Assembly (NCBI RefSeq): GCF_011751075.1
Contig: NZ_JAALLN010000001.1
Location: 1 to 64,000, forward strand
Direction of reading: 5' to 3'
Source of the DNA: Flavobacterium poyangense
Lineage (GTDB): Bacteria; Bacteroidota; Bacteroidia; Flavobacteriales; Flavobacteriaceae
Length of the DNA: 64,000 nucleotides
The position numbers were made by a program, and so were the translations under genes. The notes under the pieces were generated by a model, which was not told where the DNA came from, ran no database searches, and saw nothing but the letters and a program-made list of their open reading frames with translations. Below are positions 1-8,567 of the stretch, piece by piece (position 1 is the first letter of the stretch; every line of letters starts with the position of its first letter).

Positions 1-2
1 AA

Positions 3-65
3 AGACCACATCAAGGTATTGATGGAAAGAAACCAATAGAAATGATAAATCTGTTACCGAAATAA
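3..65 (+). CDS. C-terminal end of an integrase-core transposase (partial, runs off left edge)
   Basis: The third frame from base 3 is open to a TAA at 63-65 and encodes RPHQGIDGKKPIEMINLLPK. The RPHQGIDGKxPxEM pattern is the usual last stretch of DDE (rve) transposases of the IS3/IS481 kind, just after the catalytic glutamate region. Only 20 residues are visible, so the family cannot be fixed and it is unknown whether the upstream element is intact. No terminal inverted repeat was recognised between the stop and the palindrome at 81. Confidence 0.55.
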   Translation, partial: RPHQGIDGKKPIEMINLLPK

Positions 66-80
66 GTAACCTTTACAATT

Positions 81-166
81 CCGAAGAATGAGGAATCGCA
101 TACGCAGTTCGACAAAGATTGGTAACACTCTGTGCGGAGCCTCTTGTGCGATTCCTCATTCTTCGG
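81..166. repeat. Long inverted repeat (20-bp perfect arms)
   Basis: The left arm CCGAAGAATGAGGAATCGCA (81-100) is the exact reverse complement of bases 147-166, with a 46-base loop. The right part, GATTCCTCATTCTTCGGAATGAC, resembles bases near 50838-50860 (GATTCCTCGTACCTCGGAATGAC), so this belongs to a dispersed intergenic family. It could act as a bidirectional terminator of the upstream transposase, but there is no clear T-run. Confidence 0.7.
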
Positions 167-251
167 AATGACAAATCAGTACTAACATGTCCTTTTGAAT
201 AAGGAATCACGCATCGTATCATCTCACACCAAAAAACTGCGCCAAAACAAA

Positions 252-279
252 AAAGGCTCTCAGATTACTGAAAGCCTTT
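252..279 (-). terminator. Rho-independent terminator of the 147-aa gene
   Basis: AAAGGCT and AGCCTTT form a stem just past the stop codon of the gene that ends at 288. On the minus strand the stem is followed by a run of T. Confidence 0.6.
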
Positions 280-287
280 ATTTAAAA

Positions 288-731
288 CTATTTTTTCACC
301 GGGAATTTCCAATCAAATTCGTCTTTGTCGTTGATAATTGCTCCGACTTCAAACTTCACTACTTCATTAAATTCGGTTTGAAGAATAAACCAGTTGTCTT
401 CGTTGAAGTAATTCTCGAAAGTATCAAAAGTTTCCTGATTGTATTTTGTAATTCCTTTTGTCGCTAAATCCTTCTTTACATCTGCAATTTTTCTTCCAAT
501 TACTTTGAATCCAAAAACTTCCAAATCATTGGCTGAAGCCACCAGATATCCTAATCTCAAATCTTCTTCCTGATAAAAAGTCAGTCTGATTTTTTGTGCA
601 TTGTATACGAAAATTACATTATCATCTTCGTCGTTGTAATTTTTATCCGGTTTTCCTAAAGCAGCTGTGACATCATTTTGCTTCATTCCGAAAAGCAATT
701 TATCAATTCCCGATTTTAGATTTATTTTCAT
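288..731 (-). CDS. Conserved hypothetical protein, 147 aa
   Basis: I do not recognise a named family with certainty. The start is placed at the ATG at 731 (MKINLKSGIDKLLFGM), because the longer open frame to 845 crosses repeat-like DNA and adds an unconserved-looking basic stretch. The protein is soluble, acidic and without a signal peptide. The opening 'I.KLLFGMKQNDVTAALGKPDK' looks like the SmpA/BamE-like 'G.t..qv...lG.P' motif seen in many small proteins that track a ligand or partner, but this is only a resemblance. A hairpin terminator follows at 252-279. It appears to be a single-gene unit. Confidence 0.6.
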   Translation of the reverse strand: MKINLKSGIDKLLFGMKQNDVTAALGKPDKNYNDEDDNVIFVYNAQKIRLTFYQEEDLRLGYLVASANDLEVFGFKVIGRKIADVKKDLATKGITKYNQETFDTFENYFNEDNWFILQTEFNEVVKFEVGAIINDKDEFDWKFPVKK

Positions 732-859
732 AGTGATTGTACTTTTATTTGAAAGGCAAATTTCGTGAAGTTTTTTACAAACTCTATTATGCTTAGTACT
801 TTTTTTTTTAGCCATGACTCGAGCGATAGCGAACTGGCGAAGCAATTACACTAATTTCC

Positions 860-1140
860 ACAAATCCTCATCCTTCGACTTCGCTCAGGAAGACAAATTT
901 AAAATCAATATAATCTTAAAGTTTACATTTTAAAAGTTACTACCCATAACTGTAATTATCCTTGTTGCTTTTTCTAGCCACGAATTACACTAATTCCCAC
1001 AAATCCCACCCCTACCTATCTGTCAGGCTGAGCGAAGTCGAAGCCCTCCTTCGGCTTCGCTCAGGAGGACAGATGTAAAATCTGCACAAACTTCAGTTTA
1101 CATTTTACTTTTTACATTTTACAGTTTACAACTCACAACC
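860..1140. repeat. Intergenic cluster of dispersed repeats
   Basis: There is no gene here. The stretch holds several fragments that recur in this window: CTTCGACTTCGCTCAGGA at about 866-885, GCTGAGCGAAGTCGAAG facing CTTCGGCTTCGCTCAGGAGG at about 1026-1073, the GCCACGAATTACACTAATTCC type at 975-1000, and TTTACATTTTACAGTTTACA-like runs at 1095-1135. The facing arms can fold into a hairpin. These look like non-mobile palindromic intergenic repeats. Confidence 0.6.
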
Positions 1141-1146
1141 CAAAAC

Positions 1147-3477
1147 TCACAACCCAAAACTTTTATTAGGCCTACTACTCATATAAAAAGTAATCTTTCC
1201 TCCATTTAAAACATCGGAATGTTTTAAGAAAGGTTTCGAAAGTAATTTTCCATTTAAAAACACTTTGCTTACAAACACATTTTTATCGGATTGGTTTACT
1301 GTTTCCACTTCGAAATTTTTACCGTTTTCTAAATTAAAAACGGCTTTTTTAACTAATGGACTTCCCAAAGCATACTCATCGGAACCGGGCGCAACAGGGT
1401 AAAATCCTAAACTGCTAAAAATGTACCAGGCGCTCATTTGTCCGAAATCGTCGTTTCCTCCCAGACCGTCTGCTCCGTTTCTGTACATTTTTTTCAGGAT
1501 CATTCTGATTTTGTCTTGCGCTTTCCAAGGTGAGTTGGTCCAATTATACAAATACACTACGTGATGTGAAGGTTCATTTCCATGAACATAATTCCCAATG
1601 ATTCCTTCTCTTGTAATATCTTCTGTGTTCTCGAAATATTTCTCCGGTAAATGCATGTTAAACAAAGAATCCAAGCGCACTTTAAACTTATCATTACCTC
1701 CCATTAATTTAATCATTTCGGCCGGATCATGGGGAACGTATAAACTATAATTCCATGAATTCCCTTCAATAAAACCTTGTCCGTGTGTATCTAAAGGATC
1801 AAATTCTTTTTTGAAAGTTCCGTCATTTAATTTCGGACGCATGAAGCCTGTTTTGGCATCATAAACATTTTTATAGTTTTTAGATCTTTCAATAAATTCA
1901 TTGTAAATATCGGTTTTGCCTAATTTCTTAGCGGCCTGAGCAATTGCCCAATCATCATAAGCGTATTCCAGCGTTTTAGAAACCGAAGATCCGTTTTTGT
2001 CTTCAGGAACATAGCCTTTTTTCATATAATATTCCAAACCGTCGTAATATGGAACTTTAGCAGTGTTAACACAAGCCTGAAGCGCTTTTTCAGCATCAAA
2101 ATTGGTGTTTCCTTTTACAATTGCATCTGCAATTACCGAAACGGAATGATACCCGATCATACACCAGTTTTCGTTGGCATAATGCGACCAGATCGGAAGC
2201 ATTTTATGCACACTTTGATCAGAATGTGCCAGCATCGAACTAATCATATCTGAATTTCTTGCCGGTTGTACGATATTAAATAACGGATGCAAAGCTCTGT
2301 AGGTATCCCATAAAGAATAACTGGTATAATTGCGAAAATTATCGGCTTTGTGTACATTCATATCCAGGCCTTTGTAAGTGCCATCAAGGTCCATATACTC
2401 TGTTGGTCCTAAAAAAGAGTGATACATCGCGGTATAAAAATTAACCAGATCTTCTTTTTGCAGGGCTTCAATTTGAATTTTATTCAGCTCTTTGTTCCAA
2501 ACTTCCTGACTTTGTTTTTTCACACGTTCAAAATCCCAATCCGGAATTTCTTTCTTCATGTTTTCAAGTGCACCGGCAGAACTCACAGGTGATAAAGCCA
2601 TTTTTATTTTGATTTTCTCCCCTTCCTGCGTATCAAAATCAAAAAACAATTTCAGATCATGTCCGGCCATTTCAGGAAAATTCTTCGTTTGATCAAATCT
2701 TCCCCAAAAACCTCTGTACACACTTTTCTCCAGAGCACCTTGACCGTAACTTTTAATAGGTTTGCTAAAAGACATGGCAAAATAAACGGTTCTGGTTCTC
2801 GCCCATCCGCTCGTTTGGCGGTACCCAGTTATTAAAGTATCGTTTTCTACGCGTACAAAAGTCCATACATTCTTTTTGTCGTAGTTGTAAATCCCTGAAG
2901 TTAGATCCAGAATAATATGCGCATCATCGGACTTAGGAAATGTATATTGATGCATTCCGACACGAGTAGTAGCTGTTAGCTCTGCTTTGATGTTATGATC
3001 CTCCAACAGTACACTGTAATAGGCAGCTTCTGCTTTTTCTGTTGCATGTGAAAAGACAGATCGATAGCCTGATAAAGGTTTAGAAGCTGTTCCGGGATTC
3101 AATTGTAATTTTCCGGTGGTTGGCATGATTAAAAAATCACCCAAATCGGAATGTCCCGTACCGCTAAAATGAGTATGACTAAAGCCAACAATAGTTTTGT
3201 CTTCGTATTGATAACCCGCGCAATATTTATAAACTTCGCCATTGTATTTTCCGTTTACACCGTAAGCTATTGTGTCGGTTTCAGGACTTAACTGAACACT
3301 TCCAAACGGAACTGTTGCACCCGGATAGGTATGCCCCATTTTGGCTGTACCAATCATTGGGTCCACATACTGAATTAGGTTGCGTTTTTCAATTGTTTTT
3401 TTCTGAGCAATTGTAGTATAACCAAACATTAAAAAGGATAACCCAAAAACAAAATTCTTACGATTTATTCTATTCAT
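1147..3477 (-). CDS. GH92 family glycoside hydrolase (alpha-mannosidase), exported
   Basis: Predicted calcium-dependent exo-alpha-mannosidase of family GH92, which trims mannose from N-glycans or yeast mannan outside the cytoplasm. It has 776 aa, the usual length, with an N-terminal signal peptide (hydrophobic FVFGLSFLMFGYTTIAQ, residues about 9-25). Family landmarks appear in order: YVDPMIGT near residue 37, GATVPFG, the FSHTHFSGTGHSDLGD segment of the N-terminal beta-sandwich, YSLWDTYRALHPL in the (alpha/alpha)6 barrel, HGNEPSHH carrying the catalytic-acid glutamate region, and GNDDFGQMSAWYIFSSLGFYPV near the C-terminus. It stands alone with no SusC/SusD pair beside it, so the substrate cannot be inferred from context. 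Confidence 0.93.
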   Translation of the reverse strand: MNRINRKNFVFGLSFLMFGYTTIAQKKTIEKRNLIQYVDPMIGTAKMGHTYPGATVPFGSVQLSPETDTIAYGVNGKYNGEVYKYCAGYQYEDKTIVGFSHTHFSGTGHSDLGDFLIMPTTGKLQLNPGTASKPLSGYRSVFSHATEKAEAAYYSVLLEDHNIKAELTATTRVGMHQYTFPKSDDAHIILDLTSGIYNYDKKNVWTFVRVENDTLITGYRQTSGWARTRTVYFAMSFSKPIKSYGQGALEKSVYRGFWGRFDQTKNFPEMAGHDLKLFFDFDTQEGEKIKIKMALSPVSSAGALENMKKEIPDWDFERVKKQSQEVWNKELNKIQIEALQKEDLVNFYTAMYHSFLGPTEYMDLDGTYKGLDMNVHKADNFRNYTSYSLWDTYRALHPLFNIVQPARNSDMISSMLAHSDQSVHKMLPIWSHYANENWCMIGYHSVSVIADAIVKGNTNFDAEKALQACVNTAKVPYYDGLEYYMKKGYVPEDKNGSSVSKTLEYAYDDWAIAQAAKKLGKTDIYNEFIERSKNYKNVYDAKTGFMRPKLNDGTFKKEFDPLDTHGQGFIEGNSWNYSLYVPHDPAEMIKLMGGNDKFKVRLDSLFNMHLPEKYFENTEDITREGIIGNYVHGNEPSHHVVYLYNWTNSPWKAQDKIRMILKKMYRNGADGLGGNDDFGQMSAWYIFSSLGFYPVAPGSDEYALGSPLVKKAVFNLENGKNFEVETVNQSDKNVFVSKVFLNGKLLSKPFLKHSDVLNGGKITFYMSSRPNKSFGL

Positions 3478-3653
3478 TCGTTTTTTTTAAATTATTATTT
3501 TTTGCCGCAAACTGTATTATAACATCTACTAAATCGATTTACTAACACTTTCCGGTTTGAAAAATACAACAAAATATGATTCGAAAAAATTAAATTAACC
3601 ACAAAGAGACTACATTTTAAATATCTTTGATTTATCAAATGACAATTGAGTAC

Positions 3654-4277
3654 ATGAAAAATTACATTTTACTGGCATTTCTTTCTTCTTCGGCATTTAT
3701 TTTTGCACAAAAGATCGACTCTTTTGTATTAAGCAAACAACAAATAATTCAACGGGAAATAGATGGACTGAGTGCTTTTCCTATTTACAAAGCATACGAA
3801 TTTCAGGATAAAAGTGGTGTTTGTGAATTGGTTTTGACAGAAAATCAAAAAATCATTTCCAAGAAAGACACTTTAAACACCAAAATAAAGGTCGTTTGCG
3901 CCATGAATGATCACGGTGGCTTTCTGGAAAGATGGACCATAAATGATTTACTGGAAGATTCAGACCCCAAAGAAACCAATATTTGGTTCTGGACTAAATA
4001 CTGCAGTGTTAAAGATCTGGATAATGACGGATATGCAGAACCTATAATTGTTTACGGAACAAAGGATGAAGATGGCGAAATAAGAAGGGTTAAAATAATT
4101 ACAGTTTACAAAGACAAAAAATATGTTATCCGAGCCGTAGAATGTATTTTAGATTTTTGCAGAAGTTTCAAAAAGGACAGTAATTGGAATTTATTACCTC
4201 AAAAAATAAAGGCTTACGTCACACAATTGACAGAAAAAATAAGAAAAGAACAGAATCTTATTTTAAAGGATGGCTAA
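3654..4277 (+). CDS. Exported conserved hypothetical protein, 207 aa
   Basis: The start is set at the ATG at 3654, because MKNYILLAFLSSSAFIFAQ is a clean signal peptide. An open frame extends nine codons further up but only over the promoter region, where TATCTTTG at about 3618-3625 fits a -7 box. The mature part contains KDLDNDGYAEPIIVYGT, an FG-GAP/EF-hand-like D.D.DG loop that may bind calcium. The arrangement resembles a Bacteroidetes family I recall being named M949_RS01915 (surface polysaccharide-related), but I cannot confirm this. The stop overlaps the convergent acetyltransferase by 4 bp. Confidence 0.65.
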   Translation: MKNYILLAFLSSSAFIFAQKIDSFVLSKQQIIQREIDGLSAFPIYKAYEFQDKSGVCELVLTENQKIISKKDTLNTKIKVVCAMNDHGGFLERWTINDLLEDSDPKETNIWFWTKYCSVKDLDNDGYAEPIIVYGTKDEDGEIRRVKIITVYKDKKYVIRAVECILDFCRSFKKDSNWNLLPQKIKAYVTQLTEKIRKEQNLILKDG

Positions 4278-4915
4278 ATTAGTTTTTGCTGTAAATTTTC
4301 TTTTACCTCATCAAACCATTCATTTCTTAAGATACTCAAAACAATCGAATCGCGACGAACTTCACTATTGGCTGTTGGCATATGGCTACGCAAAACGCCC
4401 TCTACTTTACAGCCGATACTTTTCATAGCGGCAATACTTCTCTCGTTATTATTATCGGCACGAAACTCGACACGTTCCATTCCCAAGGTTTCGAAAGCAA
4501 ATTGTAGTAGCAAAAATTTGCAATGTTTATTGAGTCCCGTTCCTCTAAAAGCAGAACCGTACCAGGTATATCCCAATTGCAAGGTTTTATATTTAAGGCT
4601 CATATCGTAAAAACGGGTAGAACCGGCATATTTCTGAGACTTTTTATCGAAAACAATAAATGGAAATTCCTTTTGATTTTCTCTTGCTTCTATAGCCGAC
4701 TGAATGTAGCTAATAAGATTTTCTTTCCCATCTGCACCTGCCAAAGAATATTTCCATGTTTCGGGTTCATTGATCGAAATTTCCAACAGATTTTCTACAT
4801 CTGATTTCTGCAATGGACGCAGTAAAACCGTATCGTCTTCGAGTATTGTATTAGAGGAGAAACTAAAATCCATGTAATTATTTATTTTAGGAAAATATTC
4901 TTTTTGGGGTTTCAT
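4274..4915 (-). CDS. GNAT family N-acetyltransferase (RimJ/RimL type)
   Basis: Predicted cytoplasmic acetyl-CoA-dependent N-acetyltransferase. The RimJ/RimL signature is present: VLLRPLQKSDVENLLEI at the N-terminus, YAGSTRFYDMS in the central beta-strands, LGYTWYGSAFRGTGLNKHCK covering the acetyl-CoA pyrophosphate loop (R/Q-x-x-G-x-G/A form), and ERVEFRADNNNERSIAAMKSIGCKVEGVLRSHM at the C-terminus. It has 213 aa if the first ATG (4915) is used. A second ATG at 4873 gives 199 aa and places the conserved domain nearer the N-terminus, so the true start is uncertain. It lies 9 bases downstream of the 118-aa gene and is probably co-transcribed with it. Confidence 0.85.
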   Translation of the reverse strand: MKPQKEYFPKINNYMDFSFSSNTILEDDTVLLRPLQKSDVENLLEISINEPETWKYSLAGADGKENLISYIQSAIEARENQKEFPFIVFDKKSQKYAGSTRFYDMSLKYKTLQLGYTWYGSAFRGTGLNKHCKFLLLQFAFETLGMERVEFRADNNNERSIAAMKSIGCKVEGVLRSHMPTANSEVRRDSIVLSILRNEWFDEVKENLQQKLI

Positions 4916-4924
4916 GAAATGAGA

Positions 4925-5281
4925 TTACTCACTCATTTCATCGTAACGTTCCGGTACTTGTGGGTCGTACAACGGGCATTTGAATTCTTCCATCAGGCTT
5001 ACCAACTGATTCATTGTTTTGCCTTCGGTTCCGTAACAGTCAATTTTTACGCTTTGTGGAGTGGTGATCACTTGAAATGCTCCTTTTCCTTTTGGATTTT
5101 TCCAGCTGTTTTCATCTACTTTTTCCCATTGAGAAAATACCGATTTGATTCGGTTCATAATTACATCTACGGGAAGTTTTTCGAGTCCGTCTACTTCTTC
5201 ACTCTCCACAAGAGCTTCATAAACCTCATGATGATTTAGATAAATTTCGTCTAAATATCTCCAAAAAAGTAATTCGTACAT
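4925..5281 (-). CDS. Conserved hypothetical protein, 118 aa
   Basis: Small acidic soluble protein of no family I recognise. It begins MYELLFWRYLDEIYLNHHEV and ends with an acidic tail DEMSE. There is no signal peptide, membrane segment or cysteine pattern. The single W-K-N-P-K-G-K-G stretch in the middle and the regular helix/strand alternation suggest a folded domain. It is the first gene of a probable two-gene unit with the acetyltransferase and lies downstream of purM on the same strand, separated by a 20-bp stem hairpin. Confidence 0.6.
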   Translation of the reverse strand: MYELLFWRYLDEIYLNHHEVYEALVESEEVDGLEKLPVDVIMNRIKSVFSQWEKVDENSWKNPKGKGAFQVITTPQSVKIDCYGTEGKTMNQLVSLMEEFKCPLYDPQVPERYDEMSE

Positions 5282-5305
5282 AATGGTGTGTGTTTTAAAC
5301 CATAA

Positions 5306-5360
5306 AAGTTATGTAAGTTCATTAAGCTGGGCGTATTTGATTAATGAACTTACATAACTT
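5306..5360. terminator. Perfect 20-bp stem hairpin after purM
   Basis: Bases 5306-5325 (AAGTTATGTAAGTTCATTAA) are exactly complementary to 5341-5360, with a 15-base loop. The hairpin sits 13 bases past the purM stop and before the next minus-strand gene. The T-run is weak on both strands, so it may also act as a 3'-end stabiliser. Confidence 0.65.
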
Positions 5361-5373
5361 ATTGGTTATTTTT

Positions 5374-6552
5374 TTAATATTCGAATGTACCGTATTCGCT
5401 CGTAATCGTCAGTTTTTTAGCATCAGCAGCTTCTACGCGACCTACGATTTGCGCCTCGACATTGAATTCTTTTGAAATTGCAATGATATCCTGTGCAATG
5501 TTTTCCGGTACATAGATTTCCATGCGGTGACCACAATTGAAAACCTGATACATTTCTTTCCAGTCTGTTCTTGATTGTTCCTGAATTAACTTGAACAAAG
5601 GTGGAACCGGAAATAAATTGTCTTTTATAATATGTAAGTTCTGAACGAAATGTAAAATTTTAGTCTGTGCTCCACCACTACAATGCACCATTCCGTGAAT
5701 TTCGTTTGGAGTATAGGTATCTAAAATTTTCTTGATAATCGGCGCATAAGTTCTTGTTGGAGAAAGTACCAACTGACCTGCGTTTATTGGGCTATTTTCT
5801 ACTGCATCAGTAAGATTTACCTGTCCTGAATAAATCAATTCTTCGGGAACTGCCGCATCGTAACTCTCCGGATATTTTGCAGCCAAATATTTCCCGAAAA
5901 CATCATGGCGTGCAGAAGTAAGTCCGTTACTTCCCATCCCTCCATTATAACTTTTCTCGTAAGTAGCCTGACCAAAAGAAGCCAAACCAACAATTACATC
6001 TCCAGCTTTGATGTTGGCATTATCTACTACATCGCTGCGTTTCATACGTGCCGTTACGGTAGAATCTACAATTATGGTACGAACAACATCTCCAACGTCT
6101 GCCGTTTCTCCGCCTGTTGAATGAATGGTTACTCCAAAAGATTTTAACTCGTTGATTAATTCTTCTGTTCCGTTGATAATTGCCGAAAGCACTTCTCCCG
6201 GAATTAAATTTTTATTTCTTCCGATTGTAGAAGAAAGCAAAATATTATCGGTTGCGCCAACACATAATAAATCGTCAATATTCATGATTAAAGCATCCTG
6301 AGCAATTCCTTTCCAAACCGAAATATCACCCGTTTCTTTCCAATACATATAGGCCAGAGACGACTTTGTACCGGCTCCGTCGGCATGCATAATCAGGCAA
6401 TAGTCGGAATCCTGAGTTAAATAATCCGGGACAATTTTGCAAAATGCCTGAGGGAATAAACCTTTATCAATATTTTTTATGGCGTTGTGTACGTCTTCTT
6501 TTGATGCTGAAACACCTCTTTGTGCGTACCTTTTGCTAGAATCTGAACTCAT
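5374..6552 (-). CDS. purM: Phosphoribosylformylglycinamidine cyclo-ligase (AIR synthase), Bacteroidetes type
   Basis: Converts FGAM plus ATP to aminoimidazole ribotide, step five of purine synthesis. The start is set at 6552 (MSSDSSKRYAQRGVS) rather than the open-frame start at 6678, because SSKRYAQRGVS matches the usual PurM N-terminus. HADGAGTKSS at residues 56-65 and the later STGGETADVGDVV fit the ATP/phosphate-binding segments of the PurM/AIR synthase fold. The protein has 392 aa, longer than the 345-aa E. coli enzyme, which is normal for this phylum. No purine gene lies beside it. The PurM fold is shared with SelD, HypE, ThiL and PurL, but the substrate-side motifs favour PurM. Confidence 0.85.
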   Translation of the reverse strand: MSSDSSKRYAQRGVSASKEDVHNAIKNIDKGLFPQAFCKIVPDYLTQDSDYCLIMHADGAGTKSSLAYMYWKETGDISVWKGIAQDALIMNIDDLLCVGATDNILLSSTIGRNKNLIPGEVLSAIINGTEELINELKSFGVTIHSTGGETADVGDVVRTIIVDSTVTARMKRSDVVDNANIKAGDVIVGLASFGQATYEKSYNGGMGSNGLTSARHDVFGKYLAAKYPESYDAAVPEELIYSGQVNLTDAVENSPINAGQLVLSPTRTYAPIIKKILDTYTPNEIHGMVHCSGGAQTKILHFVQNLHIIKDNLFPVPPLFKLIQEQSRTDWKEMYQVFNCGHRMEIYVPENIAQDIIAISKEFNVEAQIVGRVEAADAKKLTITSEYGTFEY

Positions 6553-6764
6553 GAAAATTAGTTTGTGTTGATGTGGTGCAAAGATAACCAGTTTTTTTAA
6601 TTCTTTGGTTGATTCGATTATTTGATTCACAAAAAAATTCGGCACGTTTACTAACACTGCCGAATTTATGTAAGTCATTCGTCTTGATTCTTTTAGTTAA
6701 TTTAAATTGCCAGTTATGGGTTGTGAGTTGTTAAATGTAAGTCTGAAATTTGATGCTTTTTGTT

Positions 6765-6980
6765 TTACGTCTTTATTTTTACGAGATAAACATAGAGGGT
6801 GATAGAATTTATAGGAATTGTCGAAGTAAAGTAATTAAGAGCAACTTCATGTTCAGTTCCTAAGTAAGACATTAAATCAATGAAATAGAAAACAGTATTG
6901 TTTTTTACTTTCGCAAGAATTCTATTCATTAAAGTTTGCTTGTTATAAAAAACGGGAAATTTCTCAGACTCCCCTTTCAC
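6765..6980 (-). CDS. Doubtful short ORF, 71 aa
   Basis: The only open frame in the 470-bp gap between purM and the lipoprotein gene. The translation (MKGESEKFPVFYNKQTLMNR...) matches nothing I recognise and has no signal peptide. It may be a chance frame or a fragment of a lost gene. The rest of the gap holds repeat-like GTTATGGGTTGTGAGTTG and TTACATTT runs and nothing else I can name. Confidence 0.2.
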   Translation of the reverse strand: MKGESEKFPVFYNKQTLMNRILAKVKNNTVFYFIDLMSYLGTEHEVALNYFTSTIPINSITLYVYLVKIKT

Positions 6981-7024
6981 ATTTTACATCTCCCAACTAG
7001 CAACTTGAGTTAATTAGCAAAAAT

Positions 7025-8509
7025 TTATTCCCAATCCGGCATAGAGCCTCCCGAAATTAAAACATTTCTTGTATCGGCAGCACCTATAACAGTTTTTACA
7101 ATATTTTTCACAGAAATACCATCATTTGAGGTGTTGGTAAAAATTACTTCTGCTTCACTCGGAGAATAACGGACATCTAAATCATTTGTTCCGGATACTT
7201 TTCCAATTGTTATTTGATTGGAAACATTTGTTACAAAATTGTACTCAAAAATTCTGGAATCCAATTGGCGATAACCTGAGCTTTCATAGCCCGAAACATC
7301 TCTGGTGTAAACCAGTTTCTGTGCTGTTATTGAAAAATTACATCCTCCCAAAGCACCACTTTGTCCTGAAATTACTGTTGTAAGTATCGTTCCTGAAGTA
7401 TTAATAACATAAATTTCAGCACTGTAACCATTTGCATCATTGACTTTTAAAGCAATTTTTGTTTTATCTGCACTCCAATCACACTCCGAAATAAATTTTC
7501 CATTTGGCGTCTGAAATATTTTTGCGAGACCACTTCCGTCACTATTGATTTTGTATAACTTATCAAAATTTGGATAAATAAGCTCACTTCCGGAAGCATT
7601 CCAGGAATACCCCAGATAATCTGAATTAAAACCGGCTATTGGTACTGAACTGGTTACTTTTCTCACTCCCGTTCCATCAAGATTCATCGTGTAAATATCG
7701 TTTTGAGATCCATTGGTTGCAATATAGGCAATCTTTTGTGCCTGATTATTTCTCCTCGGACGCCAACTGTTTTTTGCAGAGCTTGTTAACTGATATTGTT
7801 TTCCGGCCTCATCTGCAGCAAAAATAACATTATTACCACTAACCGTTTTAACAAATAAATACCTTGCACTAGGAAATGAACCGGTAGTAAAAGCACTTGT
7901 AGTACTTAAGACAGGTGTATTTACACCATCGCTCACCTCAACCTGCCACGTGTATTTTACACTATATAAAAGATCACTCAATGTGAATTTTTTATCTTTT
8001 ATATTCTCATAGGTTATCACATCGTTGTTGTTGGCATTTCGAAGTATTACTTTATAGGTAAGCACATCATTATCAGGATCGGTAACCGTCCATGTTAAAT
8101 CTAACGAAGCAGCCTGACCGGTACTGTTATCTATTGGAGCAACCAATACAGGAACAGTTGGCGGTTTATTATTGGCCGTAGATTTTTTAAGTTCAAAAAC
8201 AATTTCTGAAGTATTATTTGCCGATACCGAAACAGGTTCAAATTTAGCGACATAACCGTCTTTTTGAGCCTGAAAAGAAAATTCGCCAACTTTTACATTT
8301 GACATTACAAATTTACCGTTAACATCTGTAAAAATAGTCCCCGAGGTGGGGCTCGACGTAATCTTTACATTTTCTAAAGGTTCAAAAGTATCAGACGTAA
8401 CTACTCGTCCGGTAACGGTACCATATTCTGAATCTCCTATTGTCTCTTCACTACATGAAATCAAAAACAATAAAAAAAGCACACTTATTATTCTATATAA
8501 ATACTTCAT
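7025..8509 (-). CDS. Lipoprotein with carboxypeptidase-like, Fn3-like and TolB/WD40-type propeller domains
   Basis: The last gene of the curli operon, 494 aa from the ATG at 8509. MKYLYRIISVLFLLFLISC is a lipoprotein signal with the lipidated cysteine at 19. The segments in order are: a carboxypeptidase-regulatory-like beta-sandwich at about 28-105 (GTVTGRVVTSDTFEPLENV...VNGKFVMSNV), a fibronectin-III-like domain at about 115-210 (PTVPVLVAPIDNSTG, YTWQVEVSD), and a PD40/WD40-like beta-propeller from about 220 to the end (repeated W/R-x-x-W..DIYTMNLDGTG, DKLYKINSDGSG). The likely role is an outer-membrane-anchored accessory or adhesin for the curli system, inferred only from its place 58 bases behind csgG. 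Confidence 0.8.
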   Translation of the reverse strand: MKYLYRIISVLFLLFLISCSEETIGDSEYGTVTGRVVTSDTFEPLENVKITSSPTSGTIFTDVNGKFVMSNVKVGEFSFQAQKDGYVAKFEPVSVSANNTSEIVFELKKSTANNKPPTVPVLVAPIDNSTGQAASLDLTWTVTDPDNDVLTYKVILRNANNNDVITYENIKDKKFTLSDLLYSVKYTWQVEVSDGVNTPVLSTTSAFTTGSFPSARYLFVKTVSGNNVIFAADEAGKQYQLTSSAKNSWRPRRNNQAQKIAYIATNGSQNDIYTMNLDGTGVRKVTSSVPIAGFNSDYLGYSWNASGSELIYPNFDKLYKINSDGSGLAKIFQTPNGKFISECDWSADKTKIALKVNDANGYSAEIYVINTSGTILTTVISGQSGALGGCNFSITAQKLVYTRDVSGYESSGYRQLDSRIFEYNFVTNVSNQITIGKVSGTNDLDVRYSPSEAEVIFTNTSNDGISVKNIVKTVIGAADTRNVLISGGSMPDWE

Positions 8510-8567
8510 TATCCATTTGTTTTTAAATTTAAACTTCATGTTATATTTCAAAATATGCCGGCTTCTC

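Noticed and set aside
6765..6980. Treating the 71-aa frame as a firm gene
   Set aside because: No motif, no promoter-like box and repeat-like DNA around it; listed only as doubtful.
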